This document shows positions 6,714 to 12,767 of a stretch of 12,767 nucleotides of DNA, piece by piece; within the stretch, counting starts at the first letter, position 1; every line of letters starts with the position of its first letter. Origin of the DNA: Nitrososphaeraceae archaeon (GTDB taxonomy: Archaea; Thermoproteota; Nitrososphaeria; Nitrososphaerales; Nitrososphaeraceae). A model generated the notes under the pieces. It saw only the letters and a list, made by a program, of their open reading frames with translations. It ran no database searches and was not told the DNA's origin. Both the position numbers and the translations under genes were made by a program. The stretch covers positions 1 through 12,767 of the forward strand of contig JAICHH010000045.1 in the NCBI GenBank assembly GCA_025922715.1, read 5' to 3'.

Positions 6714-7835
6714 TTGCAAAATAGTTTAAATTATATTGTTTCAAAATCGGAAATTGGATATATTTTAAATAATGTATTAAAAGGAGATAGACTTAATCTT
6801 CATGATTGTAAGGAATTAATAAAATCTGATGATCTATATACAATCGGCCTTATTGCCAGTACTCTTAGAAAAATTCTTTTTGGTAATACAACCACTTTTA
6901 TAAATAATATTATTTTGAATTATACTAATGTTTGTGTAACCTACTGTAAATTTTGTGCTTTTTATAGACCTCCGGGCCATGAAGAATCCTATACACACAA
7001 TATCAAAGACATAATGAAGAGAATCGCCTTGGCAAATGAAATGTTTGGAATTACTCAAATTCTTTTTCAAGGGGGACATAACCCAAATTTATCTATTGAA
7101 TATTATGAAGAAATATTCAATGAAATAAAAAAATTTTATCCATCAATTGCCATTCATGGTCTTTCTGCTTCTGAAATTGATATGATATCTAAAGTCGAAA
7201 GAAGTAGTATCAAGGAAGTAATATCTAGACTAAAAGATGCAGGATTGGATTCATTACCAGGAGCAGGAGCAGAAATTCTGAATGATAAAGTAAAATCAGT
7301 AATAAGTCCTCTTAAGATAAAAAGTAACCAATGGCTAAACATTATGAAGGAGGCACATGATCTTGGAATCAAGTCCTCCGCAACAATGATGTATGGAACG
7401 GTAGAAACCGATGATGAAATAGCACAACATATAATGAAAATATCTGAATTACAACAAAAAACTAATGGATTTATAGCTTTTATTCCTTGGGGATTTGAAC
7501 CTAATAAGACTCAAATGCAAACAGAAGGAATTACGAAATATCCTTCTGGAGGATTAAGACTACTAAAAATGATTGCAATATCAAGAATCATGTTTTATGG
7601 GCTAATCTCTCATATTCAATCATCATGGCTTACAAATGGAATTGGAATGGCACAATTGGCTCTTCATTTTGGTGCTGATGATTTTGGTGGAACATTGATA
7701 GGTGAAGAGGTAGTTAGTGCAACCGGAGCACGATCAACTGAACTTACTTCTATGAAAATTATTGAATCTATTAAACAAGCTGGATATTATGCTGCAGAAC
7801 GTGATAATTTTTATAATGTCATAAAAAACTTCTAA
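6714..7835 (+). CDS. mqnC: Cyclic dehypoxanthine futalosine synthase MqnC (radical SAM)
   Basis: MqnC is the radical SAM cyclase that turns dehypoxanthine futalosine into its cyclic form, the substrate of MqnD. The 373-residue product has C74-x3-C78-x2-C81 followed by A-F-Y-R-P-P-G-H-E, then the MqnC-type Q-G-G-H-N-P, L-P-G-A-G-A-E-I-L, S-A-T-M-M-Y-G-T-V-E-T and F-I-P-W-G-F-E-P. These distinguish it from MqnE, with which it shares the whole domain order and similar C-termini (D-x-F-x-x-V-I-x-x-[YF]). The start is TTG at 6714: an in-frame TAA lies just upstream, no ATG or GTG intervenes, and the next Met is over 100 codons in. It diverges from mqnE and precedes the HMG-CoA synthase in the same direction. 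Confidence 0.93.
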   Translation: MQNSLNYIVSKSEIGYILNNVLKGDRLNLHDCKELIKSDDLYTIGLIASTLRKILFGNTTTFINNIILNYTNVCVTYCKFCAFYRPPGHEESYTHNIKDIMKRIALANEMFGITQILFQGGHNPNLSIEYYEEIFNEIKKFYPSIAIHGLSASEIDMISKVERSSIKEVISRLKDAGLDSLPGAGAEILNDKVKSVISPLKIKSNQWLNIMKEAHDLGIKSSATMMYGTVETDDEIAQHIMKISELQQKTNGFIAFIPWGFEPNKTQMQTEGITKYPSGGLRLLKMIAISRIMFYGLISHIQSSWLTNGIGMAQLALHFGADDFGGTLIGEEVVSATGARSTELTSMKIIESIKQAGYYAAERDNFYNVIKNF

Positions 7836-7930
7836 ACATAATCTCATAGATTAACATATTAATGTAATAGAACTTCTATAAGAAACGTAGACTATTTTTA
7901 GTAAAAAAACTTAATAGTATCACAAGTACG

Positions 7931-7938
7931 TTTAAATG
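7931..7938 (+). promoter_or_regulatory. Candidate TATA box of HMG-CoA synthase
   Basis: TTTAAATG is centred about 27 bp upstream of the ATG at 7962. That is the spacing expected for an archaeal TATA box driving a leaderless or nearly leaderless transcript. Assigned by position and composition only. Confidence 0.45.
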
Positions 7939-7961
7939 TCTTTTAGCAAATTGAATTTTAT

Positions 7962-9359
7962 ATGCCTGTTGGTATTGATGATATGGCACTTTATGTTCCA
8001 AAGTTATACATCGATTCAAAGGATTTTGCGGTAGCTAGAGGTATCGATCCTCAGAAACTGGAAATTGGAATAGGAATATATAAAATGGCTATGGTTGATA
8101 CTAATCAGGATCCTGCTTGTATGGCAGCAAATGCTTGTTTAAAATTAATGCAAAAAAACGATCTTAAACCACAAGATATTGGTAGAATGTATGTTGCAAC
8201 TGAATCAGCATTAGATGAATCAAAAGCTATGAATTCTTTTGTAATTGGAATGCTTGAGCAGATTTACGGTGATGGATCCTTTGAACATGCTGGAGGAATA
8301 GAATGTAAGTTTGCTTGTGTGAGTGGCTCCTATGCGTTATATGACAATGCTAATTGGATCAGAGCTGAAGAAAATAATGATAGAGCTGCTATTGTTATTG
8401 TAAGTGATATTGCAAAATATGATTTAGGATCAGCTGGAGAATATACACAGGGAGCGGGTGCAATTGCTATGTTAGTAAAAGAAAATCCTAGATTAGTTGT
8501 TTTTGATCCTAAAGTTACTTCTACAATAATTAAAAATGAGTATGATTTTTATAGACCTTTTGGACGTGAAACTCCTTTAGTTAATGGAAATTATTCTAAT
8601 TATTTGTATCTTATTCAAGTCAAAAAAGCCTTTGATAGTTATCGAGAAAAAGCAATTAAAACTAAATTAATTCAATTGCAAGAAGATGAATCGATAACCG
8701 ATAAAATCGATTATATTAGTGTACATTTACCTTATCGAAAAATGGGTGAAAAAGCATTAGCATATCTTCTACGACATGAATGGAGATGTCTACCCAGATG
8801 GAAACAAATAATAGAAGAAGTAGGAATGGATGAACCTACTCCTAAGGATCCTCGTGGAACAATTGAATCCATTTTAGCTGATAAGGATTTTATGAAAGCA
8901 GATGAAAATTTCAGGAAAGCGTTTATGCGTACTTCCATCTTCAAACAAGTTTTTGAACAAAAAATGGCTAGTTCTCTTGAAGCTTCAGCTATAATAGGTA
9001 ATCTTTACACTGCATCCATGTATATGGGATTAAGAAGTTTATTAGAATTCGAATATAAGAAAAATATTGACTTAGAAAATAAAAGAATAGGATTTGGATC
9101 ATATGGAAGCGGAAGTAGCGCTATGGTCTTTAGTGGTGTTATACAATCTACATATAAGGAAATTGTTAAAGATATGAATTTAGAAAAAGAAATAGGTGAT
9201 CGTTCTAAATTGGATATGCAGGAATATATCCGTCTTCATTCAAATGAAGGAAAAATGAATGAACCAATTTTAAATTCTAATAATGAATTTGTTTTAGTAA
9301 AAATAGGTGGTAATACCGCTGCTAAGGCTGGATTAAGAGAATATGTTTTTTCTAACTAA
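7962..9359 (+). CDS. Hydroxymethylglutaryl-CoA synthase
   Basis: The enzyme condenses acetyl-CoA and acetoacetyl-CoA to HMG-CoA, the precursor of mevalonate and so of archaeal lipids and quinone side chains. The 465-residue product has the catalytic triad of the thiolase-fold family: E81 in V-A-T-E-S-A, C119 in E-C-K-F-A-C, and H255 in V-H-L-P-Y-R-K-M-G. It also has E-Y-T-Q-G-A-G-A at 160-167 and Y-G-S-G-S-S at 381-386. Its sequence is closer to the bacterial/eukaryotic MvaS type than to the shorter (about 350-residue) euryarchaeal type. Compared with Staphylococcus MvaS (about 390 residues) it carries an insert of roughly 40 residues between 270 and 335. It follows mqnC in the same direction after 126 bp, with its own likely promoter. 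Confidence 0.93.
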   Translation: MPVGIDDMALYVPKLYIDSKDFAVARGIDPQKLEIGIGIYKMAMVDTNQDPACMAANACLKLMQKNDLKPQDIGRMYVATESALDESKAMNSFVIGMLEQIYGDGSFEHAGGIECKFACVSGSYALYDNANWIRAEENNDRAAIVIVSDIAKYDLGSAGEYTQGAGAIAMLVKENPRLVVFDPKVTSTIIKNEYDFYRPFGRETPLVNGNYSNYLYLIQVKKAFDSYREKAIKTKLIQLQEDESITDKIDYISVHLPYRKMGEKALAYLLRHEWRCLPRWKQIIEEVGMDEPTPKDPRGTIESILADKDFMKADENFRKAFMRTSIFKQVFEQKMASSLEASAIIGNLYTASMYMGLRSLLEFEYKKNIDLENKRIGFGSYGSGSSAMVFSGVIQSTYKEIVKDMNLEKEIGDRSKLDMQEYIRLHSNEGKMNEPILNSNNEFVLVKIGGNTAAKAGLREYVFSN

Positions 9360-9852
9360 ATTTTATACCTGCATCCAAGAAAGCCGCAAGTAACAAGATT
9401 ATTATAGAGAGAATCACAGTTAATCTTCCATAGTTAATGATTTTTGAACGTATTATGTTAATATATCCTGATCCTCTATTTTCAATAATTTTTGCTTCTG
9501 TCTCCTTTCCGAAACTTTTAATATGTATAATATAGCTTGCAAAAGTAATAATTACTAAGACAATTTTCATTAACAATAAAATTCCATAATCTGTTTCAAT
9601 AAAATTATACGGATATTCAAAAAAGAACCTTGAATTATACAATCCTGTTGACATCAAAATAATAAATGAAGGAAATGCAATATTGTTAAATCTTCTACCA
9701 ATTTTAATCATGATAATAACTCTTTCTTCCATTGAATTTCCAATATGCTTTAACATGGGAGCAAGAATTATTCCTATAAAGATTGATCCCCCAACCCAAA
9801 TACTTGCAGATAATAAGTGAATCCATATAATAAATCCATCAATTAGAGTCAT
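9352..9852 (-). CDS. CopD-like four-helix membrane protein
   Basis: The 166-residue product has four hydrophobic segments at about 5-31, 56-72, 90-111 and 143-161. The first contains I-H-L-L-S-A-S-I-W-V-G-G-S-I-F. A histidine followed seven residues later by W-V-G-G is characteristic of the CopD and DUF4149-like superfamily, many members of which sit in copper resistance or heme/copper handling. H12 and H110 lie in membrane segments and could bind heme or metal, which is inference. No copper gene is nearby, so the substrate is unknown. The start is ATG (9852-9850). Its 3' end overlaps that of the HMG-CoA synthase by 8 bases in convergent orientation, so transcripts of the two genes are antisense at their ends. 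Confidence 0.7.
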   Translation of the reverse strand: MTLIDGFIIWIHLLSASIWVGGSIFIGIILAPMLKHIGNSMEERVIIMIKIGRRFNNIAFPSFIILMSTGLYNSRFFFEYPYNFIETDYGILLLMKIVLVIITFASYIIHIKSFGKETEAKIIENRGSGYINIIRSKIINYGRLTVILSIIILLLAAFLDAGIKFS

Positions 9853-9972
9853 AGATAGTTTAACAGTGTTAAATTAAACCATCTAATCACTTTAATGTAT
9901 CTTTATAGTGCTATATGAGAATAAAAATTAAGAAACATTTTAATTCTTTTTTAGAAACTTTATTTGTAATAT

Positions 9973-10494
9973 ATGTTCCTTAGTAAAAGAAAAATAGTAC
10001 TTTTTGGAGTAATAGGTGCTTTAGCAATTACGATTATTTTGCTTCCACGAATCCAATATTTTGTTAGTGCTCCTAATGTGGATGTAATTGATTTTAACCT
10101 AGCAGCTGTTGATATTAGTAATCTTTCCAATAATACTAACAATATTGAGCTATCCTTACTTTTTGATGTTTATAATCCTTCTGACAAAAGTGTAACAACA
10201 TCAAAAGTTGAATATGATCTTTTTGGAGATGATGAATTATTAGGTCATGGTGTTTTATCTTATGAAGATATTCCATTAAATGGTAGGCCGCAATTTTCTC
10301 CTGGACAAACCACTACTTTAAAATCTTCTATTATTCTTCAACCATCTGATATGAATATGGATATAATTGAAAAATTAATAAGTAATTCATCGGATTCAAT
10401 AAATAGTATAAGATGGAATGTTAATGGATCTAGTCAGATAGAATCTGCATTTGTTATTGTAGAAAAAGATTTCAATGTGGATCTAGTCAGATAG
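9973..10494 (+). CDS. Membrane-anchored LEA14/WHy-domain protein, 3' end altered
   Basis: The 173-residue product has an N-terminal membrane anchor (residues 7-25) after K-R-K, then a beta-rich domain of the LEA type 2 / WHy kind. Alternating hydrophobic strands carry the characteristic L-L-F-D-V-Y-N-P-S at 62-70 and a V-x-Y-D-L-F strand at 79-84. Archaeal proteins of this kind are thought to act at the cell surface in stress tolerance, but a precise role is unknown. The last five residues (V-D-L-V-R) are an artefact of a 53-bp tandem duplication. Without it, the frame would continue D-V-L and stop at 10539-10541, giving 171 residues. The domain itself is intact, so the protein probably still works. 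Confidence 0.72.
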   Translation: MFLSKRKIVLFGVIGALAITIILLPRIQYFVSAPNVDVIDFNLAAVDISNLSNNTNNIELSLLFDVYNPSDKSVTTSKVEYDLFGDDELLGHGVLSYEDIPLNGRPQFSPGQTTTLKSSIILQPSDMNMDIIEKLISNSSDSINSIRWNVNGSSQIESAFVIVEKDFNVDLVR

Positions 10495-10530
10495 AATCTG
10501 CATTTGTTATTGTAGAAAAAGATTTCAATG
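10425..10530. repeat. 53-bp perfect tandem duplication at gene 3' end
   Basis: The segment 10425-10477 is repeated exactly at 10478-10530. The length is not a multiple of three, so the second copy is out of frame and the protein now stops at the TAG inside it (10492-10494). The original end (D-V-L and TAA at 10539-10541) remains as a non-coding remnant. Complete identity points to a recent event. Confidence 0.97.
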
Positions 10531-10581
10531 ATGTTCTTTAATTTTTAGATAATAAAATGATGAAGAAATTTTTTGTTAATT

Positions 10582-11025
10582 CTATAGCTGGTTTGATAGT
10601 CCTCTTTTTTTTGTATCAAGAATAACCCATTGCTCAATCCAATTACATTTTGCAGGGCTATATTGGCTTGTCTCATCTTCTGTAGAACATAAATGTTGAA
10701 AAGTACAACTAAAACATGGAGCTCCTTCTACACTAGCAATCTCAATTGGTCTCCTATCTGCTTCTTTTAATTGAGGTATTTTTTTTACTATTAATTTATA
10801 AGTCCACCTGCCTTTGTATAACATTCTTTCTCTAGAAATAAGAGATTGTTTTTCAAGATTTCCAACCAATCTTGACCCATCTCTACTGTCTATAGAGAAT
10901 GATTTACAGAGTTCTGTTTGAAATATTCCCGTTTCTCCACTATCTACTATAGCTTGAAAAACTTGTTCTGTTAATTCACTTTTATTTTTTGCAGGCAACT
11001 TTGGTATATTTACATTTGAAGACAA
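10582..11025 (-). CDS. TFE-beta-like transcription factor (winged helix + FeS cysteines)
   Basis: The 147-residue product has a winged-helix domain at about 15-80: E-L-T-E-Q-V-F-Q-A-I, then a recognition-helix region R-D-G-S-R-L-V-G-N-L-E-K and a wing around Y-K-G-R-W-T-Y. It is followed by C104-x2-C107-x5-C113-x13-C127. The first three cysteines have the same spacing as the [4Fe-4S] ligands of human RPC39, and a tryptophan-containing stretch follows the fourth. This arrangement is that of archaeal TFE-beta, which pairs with TFE-alpha to help open promoters and is known in Crenarchaeota and Thaumarchaeota. The start is TTG (11025-11023), with an in-frame stop seven codons upstream and no other start. 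It is convergent with the LEA14-like gene. Confidence 0.78.
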   Translation of the reverse strand: MSSNVNIPKLPAKNKSELTEQVFQAIVDSGETGIFQTELCKSFSIDSRDGSRLVGNLEKQSLISRERMLYKGRWTYKLIVKKIPQLKEADRRPIEIASVEGAPCFSCTFQHLCSTEDETSQYSPAKCNWIEQWVILDTKKRGLSNQL

Positions 11026-11050
11026 AAGATAATACTTTTTAGTTTATTTG

Positions 11051-11060
11051 ATATAAAAAT
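11051..11060 (-). promoter_or_regulatory. Candidate TATA box of the TFE-beta-like gene
   Basis: On the minus strand ATTTTTATAT is centred about 30 bp upstream of the TTG start at 11025. This suits an archaeal TATA box for a transcript with little or no leader, which also supports the TTG as start. Position and composition are the only evidence. Confidence 0.45.
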
Positions 11061-11284
11061 CTAATGTATTTGTTTATATAAATTTAATATATTTAATATT
11101 ATATAGCCAGTTAATTTATTTGATAACTAGAATAGTCATTAATAATTAAAGTTTAAAAAAAATGATAAATTTTCACAATTTATATAATTCTATATCATTG
11201 AAATAATACTATTTGTTTGATAAATGTGATAATATAGTAATAGAAGCGAAAAAGTAATAAGAACAATATAACCACAATAACTTG

Positions 11285-11851
11285 ATGAAAAAAATATCAG
11301 GAAAAAATACCACAATAAGTTCTATTGTGATTCTCTCTACTCTGATGATAGCTAGTGGGTTATTGTTATTTTCTTTTAATGTGGATGTAATAATGGGAAT
11401 TCCTTCAGGTTTAATAGAAGGAGATTATATATTTGGAAGATCAATAGGTATTGTAGAAGATGAAAATGGAGAACCATTGTGGATTATATCTGGAACATGG
11501 AAATCCAATTTATCATCAAATCAAACTCAAGTTGGAGATAATTCTACTGTTTTTAATGCATCTTTTGAAATGATCAGAATTGATGGAACAGCAAAACATA
11601 CCCACACTCTTACTAATTTTGTTGTATCTGATATTGCAAATCAAAATAATGCTACTGTATTTAATGGCACAGGTATAATCACTATGCCTGAAGCACCTAT
11701 TACTGACGTTCCTATAAGCATTAAAGTAATGAATAATAAAAATCTAGGTATAATATACATTGATCCAAATAAAGTAGATTATCACTATGGTACTAAACCA
11801 ATATATGGCATTCCTTTAGAAGAGAGCGAACAATATAAAAAGAAATCCTAA
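11285..11851 (+). CDS. Secreted protein of unknown function, paralogue of 819-1547
   Basis: A TTG at 11282 precedes an ATG at 11285. I take the ATG (188 residues) because M-K-K begins a textbook signal sequence; the TTG would add one residue. Residues 12-31 are hydrophobic. The mature part contains I-S-G-T-W (68-72), F-N-A-S-F, a D-G-T-A-K-H-T-H-T stretch, D-V-P-I-S-I-K-V and I-I-Y-I-D-P-N-K-V-D-Y-H-Y-G-T-K-P-I-Y-G near the C-terminus. Several N-x-S/T sites could be glycosylated outside the cell. The motif order matches the protein at 819-1547. The H-x-H and the final H-Y-G suggest metal binding, which is inference. I recognise no named domain. Confidence 0.75.
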   Translation: MKKISGKNTTISSIVILSTLMIASGLLLFSFNVDVIMGIPSGLIEGDYIFGRSIGIVEDENGEPLWIISGTWKSNLSSNQTQVGDNSTVFNASFEMIRIDGTAKHTHTLTNFVVSDIANQNNATVFNGTGIITMPEAPITDVPISIKVMNNKNLGIIYIDPNKVDYHYGTKPIYGIPLEESEQYKKKS

Positions 11852-11912
11852 ATGATCTCAAATAAATTTTTTTATTTTAATTTTTGTAATTTTAGCAATT
11901 ATAGGAAGAGTT

Positions 11913-11920
11913 AATATATA
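11913..11920 (+). promoter_or_regulatory. Candidate TATA box of the NHL-repeat gene
   Basis: AATATATA is centred about 24 bp upstream of the ATG at 11941, consistent with a leaderless archaeal promoter. Position and composition only. Confidence 0.4.
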
Positions 11921-11940
11921 ATTTATTTTGTTAACAAAGT

Positions 11941-12767
11941 ATGAATTTTAAAAATACTGTTTTTTTTAGTGGTATGGCTGTTTTACTTTCATTTTTGATT
12001 TTAAATGGTAGTAATGTGACATACCAATCTTCATTTGCCTCAACAACAACAACAACAACAGCAGCAGAATATGAACACAAAATGAAATGGGGAACAAAAG
12101 GTGTTGCTACTGGTCAATTTAACCAAGCTGGTGGAATTGCTGCTGATTCTGAAAATAATATCTATGTCGCTGACTTTACAGGTCGTTCAAATATGATTCA
12201 AAAATTTACAAATAATGGGTCCCTTATCACTGGTTTTGGTGTATTAGGTAATGGTCCTCAATTTTTCACTAATCCTTCTGGTGTAGCTGTTGACTCTGAC
12301 AATAATATCTATGTCGCTGATTTTGGAAATCCTACATATGCAATAAAAAAATTCAGCAGTGATGGAATATTTATAGATTCATTTGGTTCATTTGGCCTGG
12401 GAAATGGAGAATTTATCACTCCAGGTGGACTAGGTGTAGATAATGAAAATAATATTTATGCAACTGATTTTGGAGAAAATAATAATGTACAAAAATTTGA
12501 CAAAAACGGGAATTTTATAATGAAATTTGGTACTTATGGATCTGGTGACGGAGCATTTTTGAATCCAACAGATGTAGAAATAGATTCACTTGGAAATATT
12601 TTTGTGGTTGATTCTTTTAATGAGCGTGTACAAAAATTTGACAAAAATGGTAATTTTATAATGAAATTTGGTACTTCAGGTACTGGTAATGGGGAATTTA
12701 ATACACCTTTTGAATTAGCAATTGATTCATCTGATAATATTTTCGTAGTTGATAATGGTAACAATCG
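11941..12767 (+). CDS. Secreted NHL-repeat beta-propeller protein (partial, runs off right edge)
   Basis: From the ATG at 11941, 275 codons are open to the window edge. Residues 1-33 form a signal peptide ending S-S-F-A, followed by six threonines and two alanines from an ACA/GCA run. Five NHL-type units of 47-49 residues follow, each with the pattern G-x-G-x-F, a P or A before G-[IV]-A-[VA]-D, then N-N-I-[YF]-V-[AV]-D, then [IV]-[QK]-K-F and a closing F-G. The units should form blades of a beta-propeller; six blades would be usual, so at least part of one is missing here. Units 3 and 4 share a nearly identical 16-residue stretch. Extracellular NHL propellers often bind proteins or sugars, but the ligand is unknown. 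An antisense frame at 12534-12764 is a shadow. Confidence 0.85.
   Translation, partial: MNFKNTVFFSGMAVLLSFLILNGSNVTYQSSFASTTTTTTAAEYEHKMKWGTKGVATGQFNQAGGIAADSENNIYVADFTGRSNMIQKFTNNGSLITGFGVLGNGPQFFTNPSGVAVDSDNNIYVADFGNPTYAIKKFSSDGIFIDSFGSFGLGNGEFITPGGLGVDNENNIYATDFGENNNVQKFDKNGNFIMKFGTYGSGDGAFLNPTDVEIDSLGNIFVVDSFNERVQKFDKNGNFIMKFGTSGTGNGEFNTPFELAIDSSDNIFVVDNGNN
12042..12059 (+). repeat. ACA trinucleotide run (poly-Thr)
   Basis: Six threonine codons, all ACA, follow the signal peptide and run into GCA-GCA. The unit is one codon, so slippage would change linker length without breaking the frame. Confidence 0.85.
12487..12676 (+). repeat. Near-identical 49-bp direct repeats within the NHL gene
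   Basis: The stretches 12487-12535 and 12628-12676 differ at two bases only and are 141 bp (47 codons, one blade) apart. They encode V-Q-K-F-D-K-N-G-N-F-I-M-K-F-G-T twice. This shows recent duplication of a blade, or conversion between blades. Confidence 0.92.

Noticed and set aside
9960..10142. Minus-strand frame opposite the LEA14-like gene
   Set aside because: It lies antisense to a gene with a clear membrane anchor and domain motif. Its product shows no domain and no start context.
10495..10541. Separate small gene downstream of the LEA14-like stop
   Set aside because: It is the displaced original 3' end of that gene left by the 53-bp duplication, without its own start codon or promoter.
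10551..10600. C/D-box small RNA on the plus strand (AATGATGA at 10556)
   Set aside because: No CTGA box follows within the next 50 bases. The match lies in the spacer between convergent genes.
12534..12764. Minus-strand frame opposite the NHL gene
   Set aside because: The periodic NHL codons keep the antisense strand open. The product repeats itself with the same period and has no independent signal.

Overview
This window looks like a chromosomal segment of an archaeon of the Nitrososphaerota (Thaumarchaeota), possibly a soil-type Nitrososphaerales/Nitrosocosmicus-like lineage. Three things seen in the sequence point there: a tRNA-Leu whose introns fit bulge-helix-bulge splicing, a TFE-beta-like transcription factor with a four-cysteine cluster, and mevalonate-pathway HMG-CoA synthase next to menaquinone genes. 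The DNA is strongly AT-rich, intergenic regions are short, starts look leaderless, and about half of the genes appear to begin with TTG. The lineage is an inference; no ammonia-oxidation gene lies here.

Layout. Left flank (1-818): the 5' part of a transposase on the minus strand running off the left edge, a probable insertion-sequence end near 313-327, then a small reading frame broken by one in-frame TGA. At 819-1547 is a membrane-anchored or secreted protein of unknown function with a paralogue at 11285-11851. At 1650-3244 is the PLP synthase pair pdxS-pdxT, overlapping by 4 bases. At 3257-3372 (minus) is tRNA-Leu(UAA) with two short introns. Then come a secreted, very acidic protein built on three perfect 54-bp repeats (minus) and a small two-helix membrane protein with a zinc ribbon (minus).

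Middle (4446-9359): three genes of the futalosine menaquinone pathway (mqnD plus; mqnE minus and mqnC plus, diverging from one short intergenic region), followed by a long HMG-CoA synthase. The quinone headgroup enzymes and the first committed step of isoprenoid supply are therefore neighbours. mqnA and mqnB are not in the window.

Right part (9352-12767): a CopD-like four-helix membrane protein (minus, convergent with and overlapping the HMG-CoA synthase by 8 bases), a membrane-anchored LEA14/WHy-type protein whose 3' end was altered by a recent 53-bp tandem duplication, a TFE-beta-like factor (minus), the second member of the unknown secreted family, and the first 275 residues of a secreted NHL-repeat beta-propeller that runs off the right edge.

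The most notable observations are the doubly intron-containing tRNA-Leu, the frameshifting 53-bp duplication, the perfect 54-bp coding repeats, the interrupted reading frame next to the insertion sequence, the futalosine cluster, and the paralogous secreted family. I found no CRISPR array, defence island or clearly new multi-gene system.
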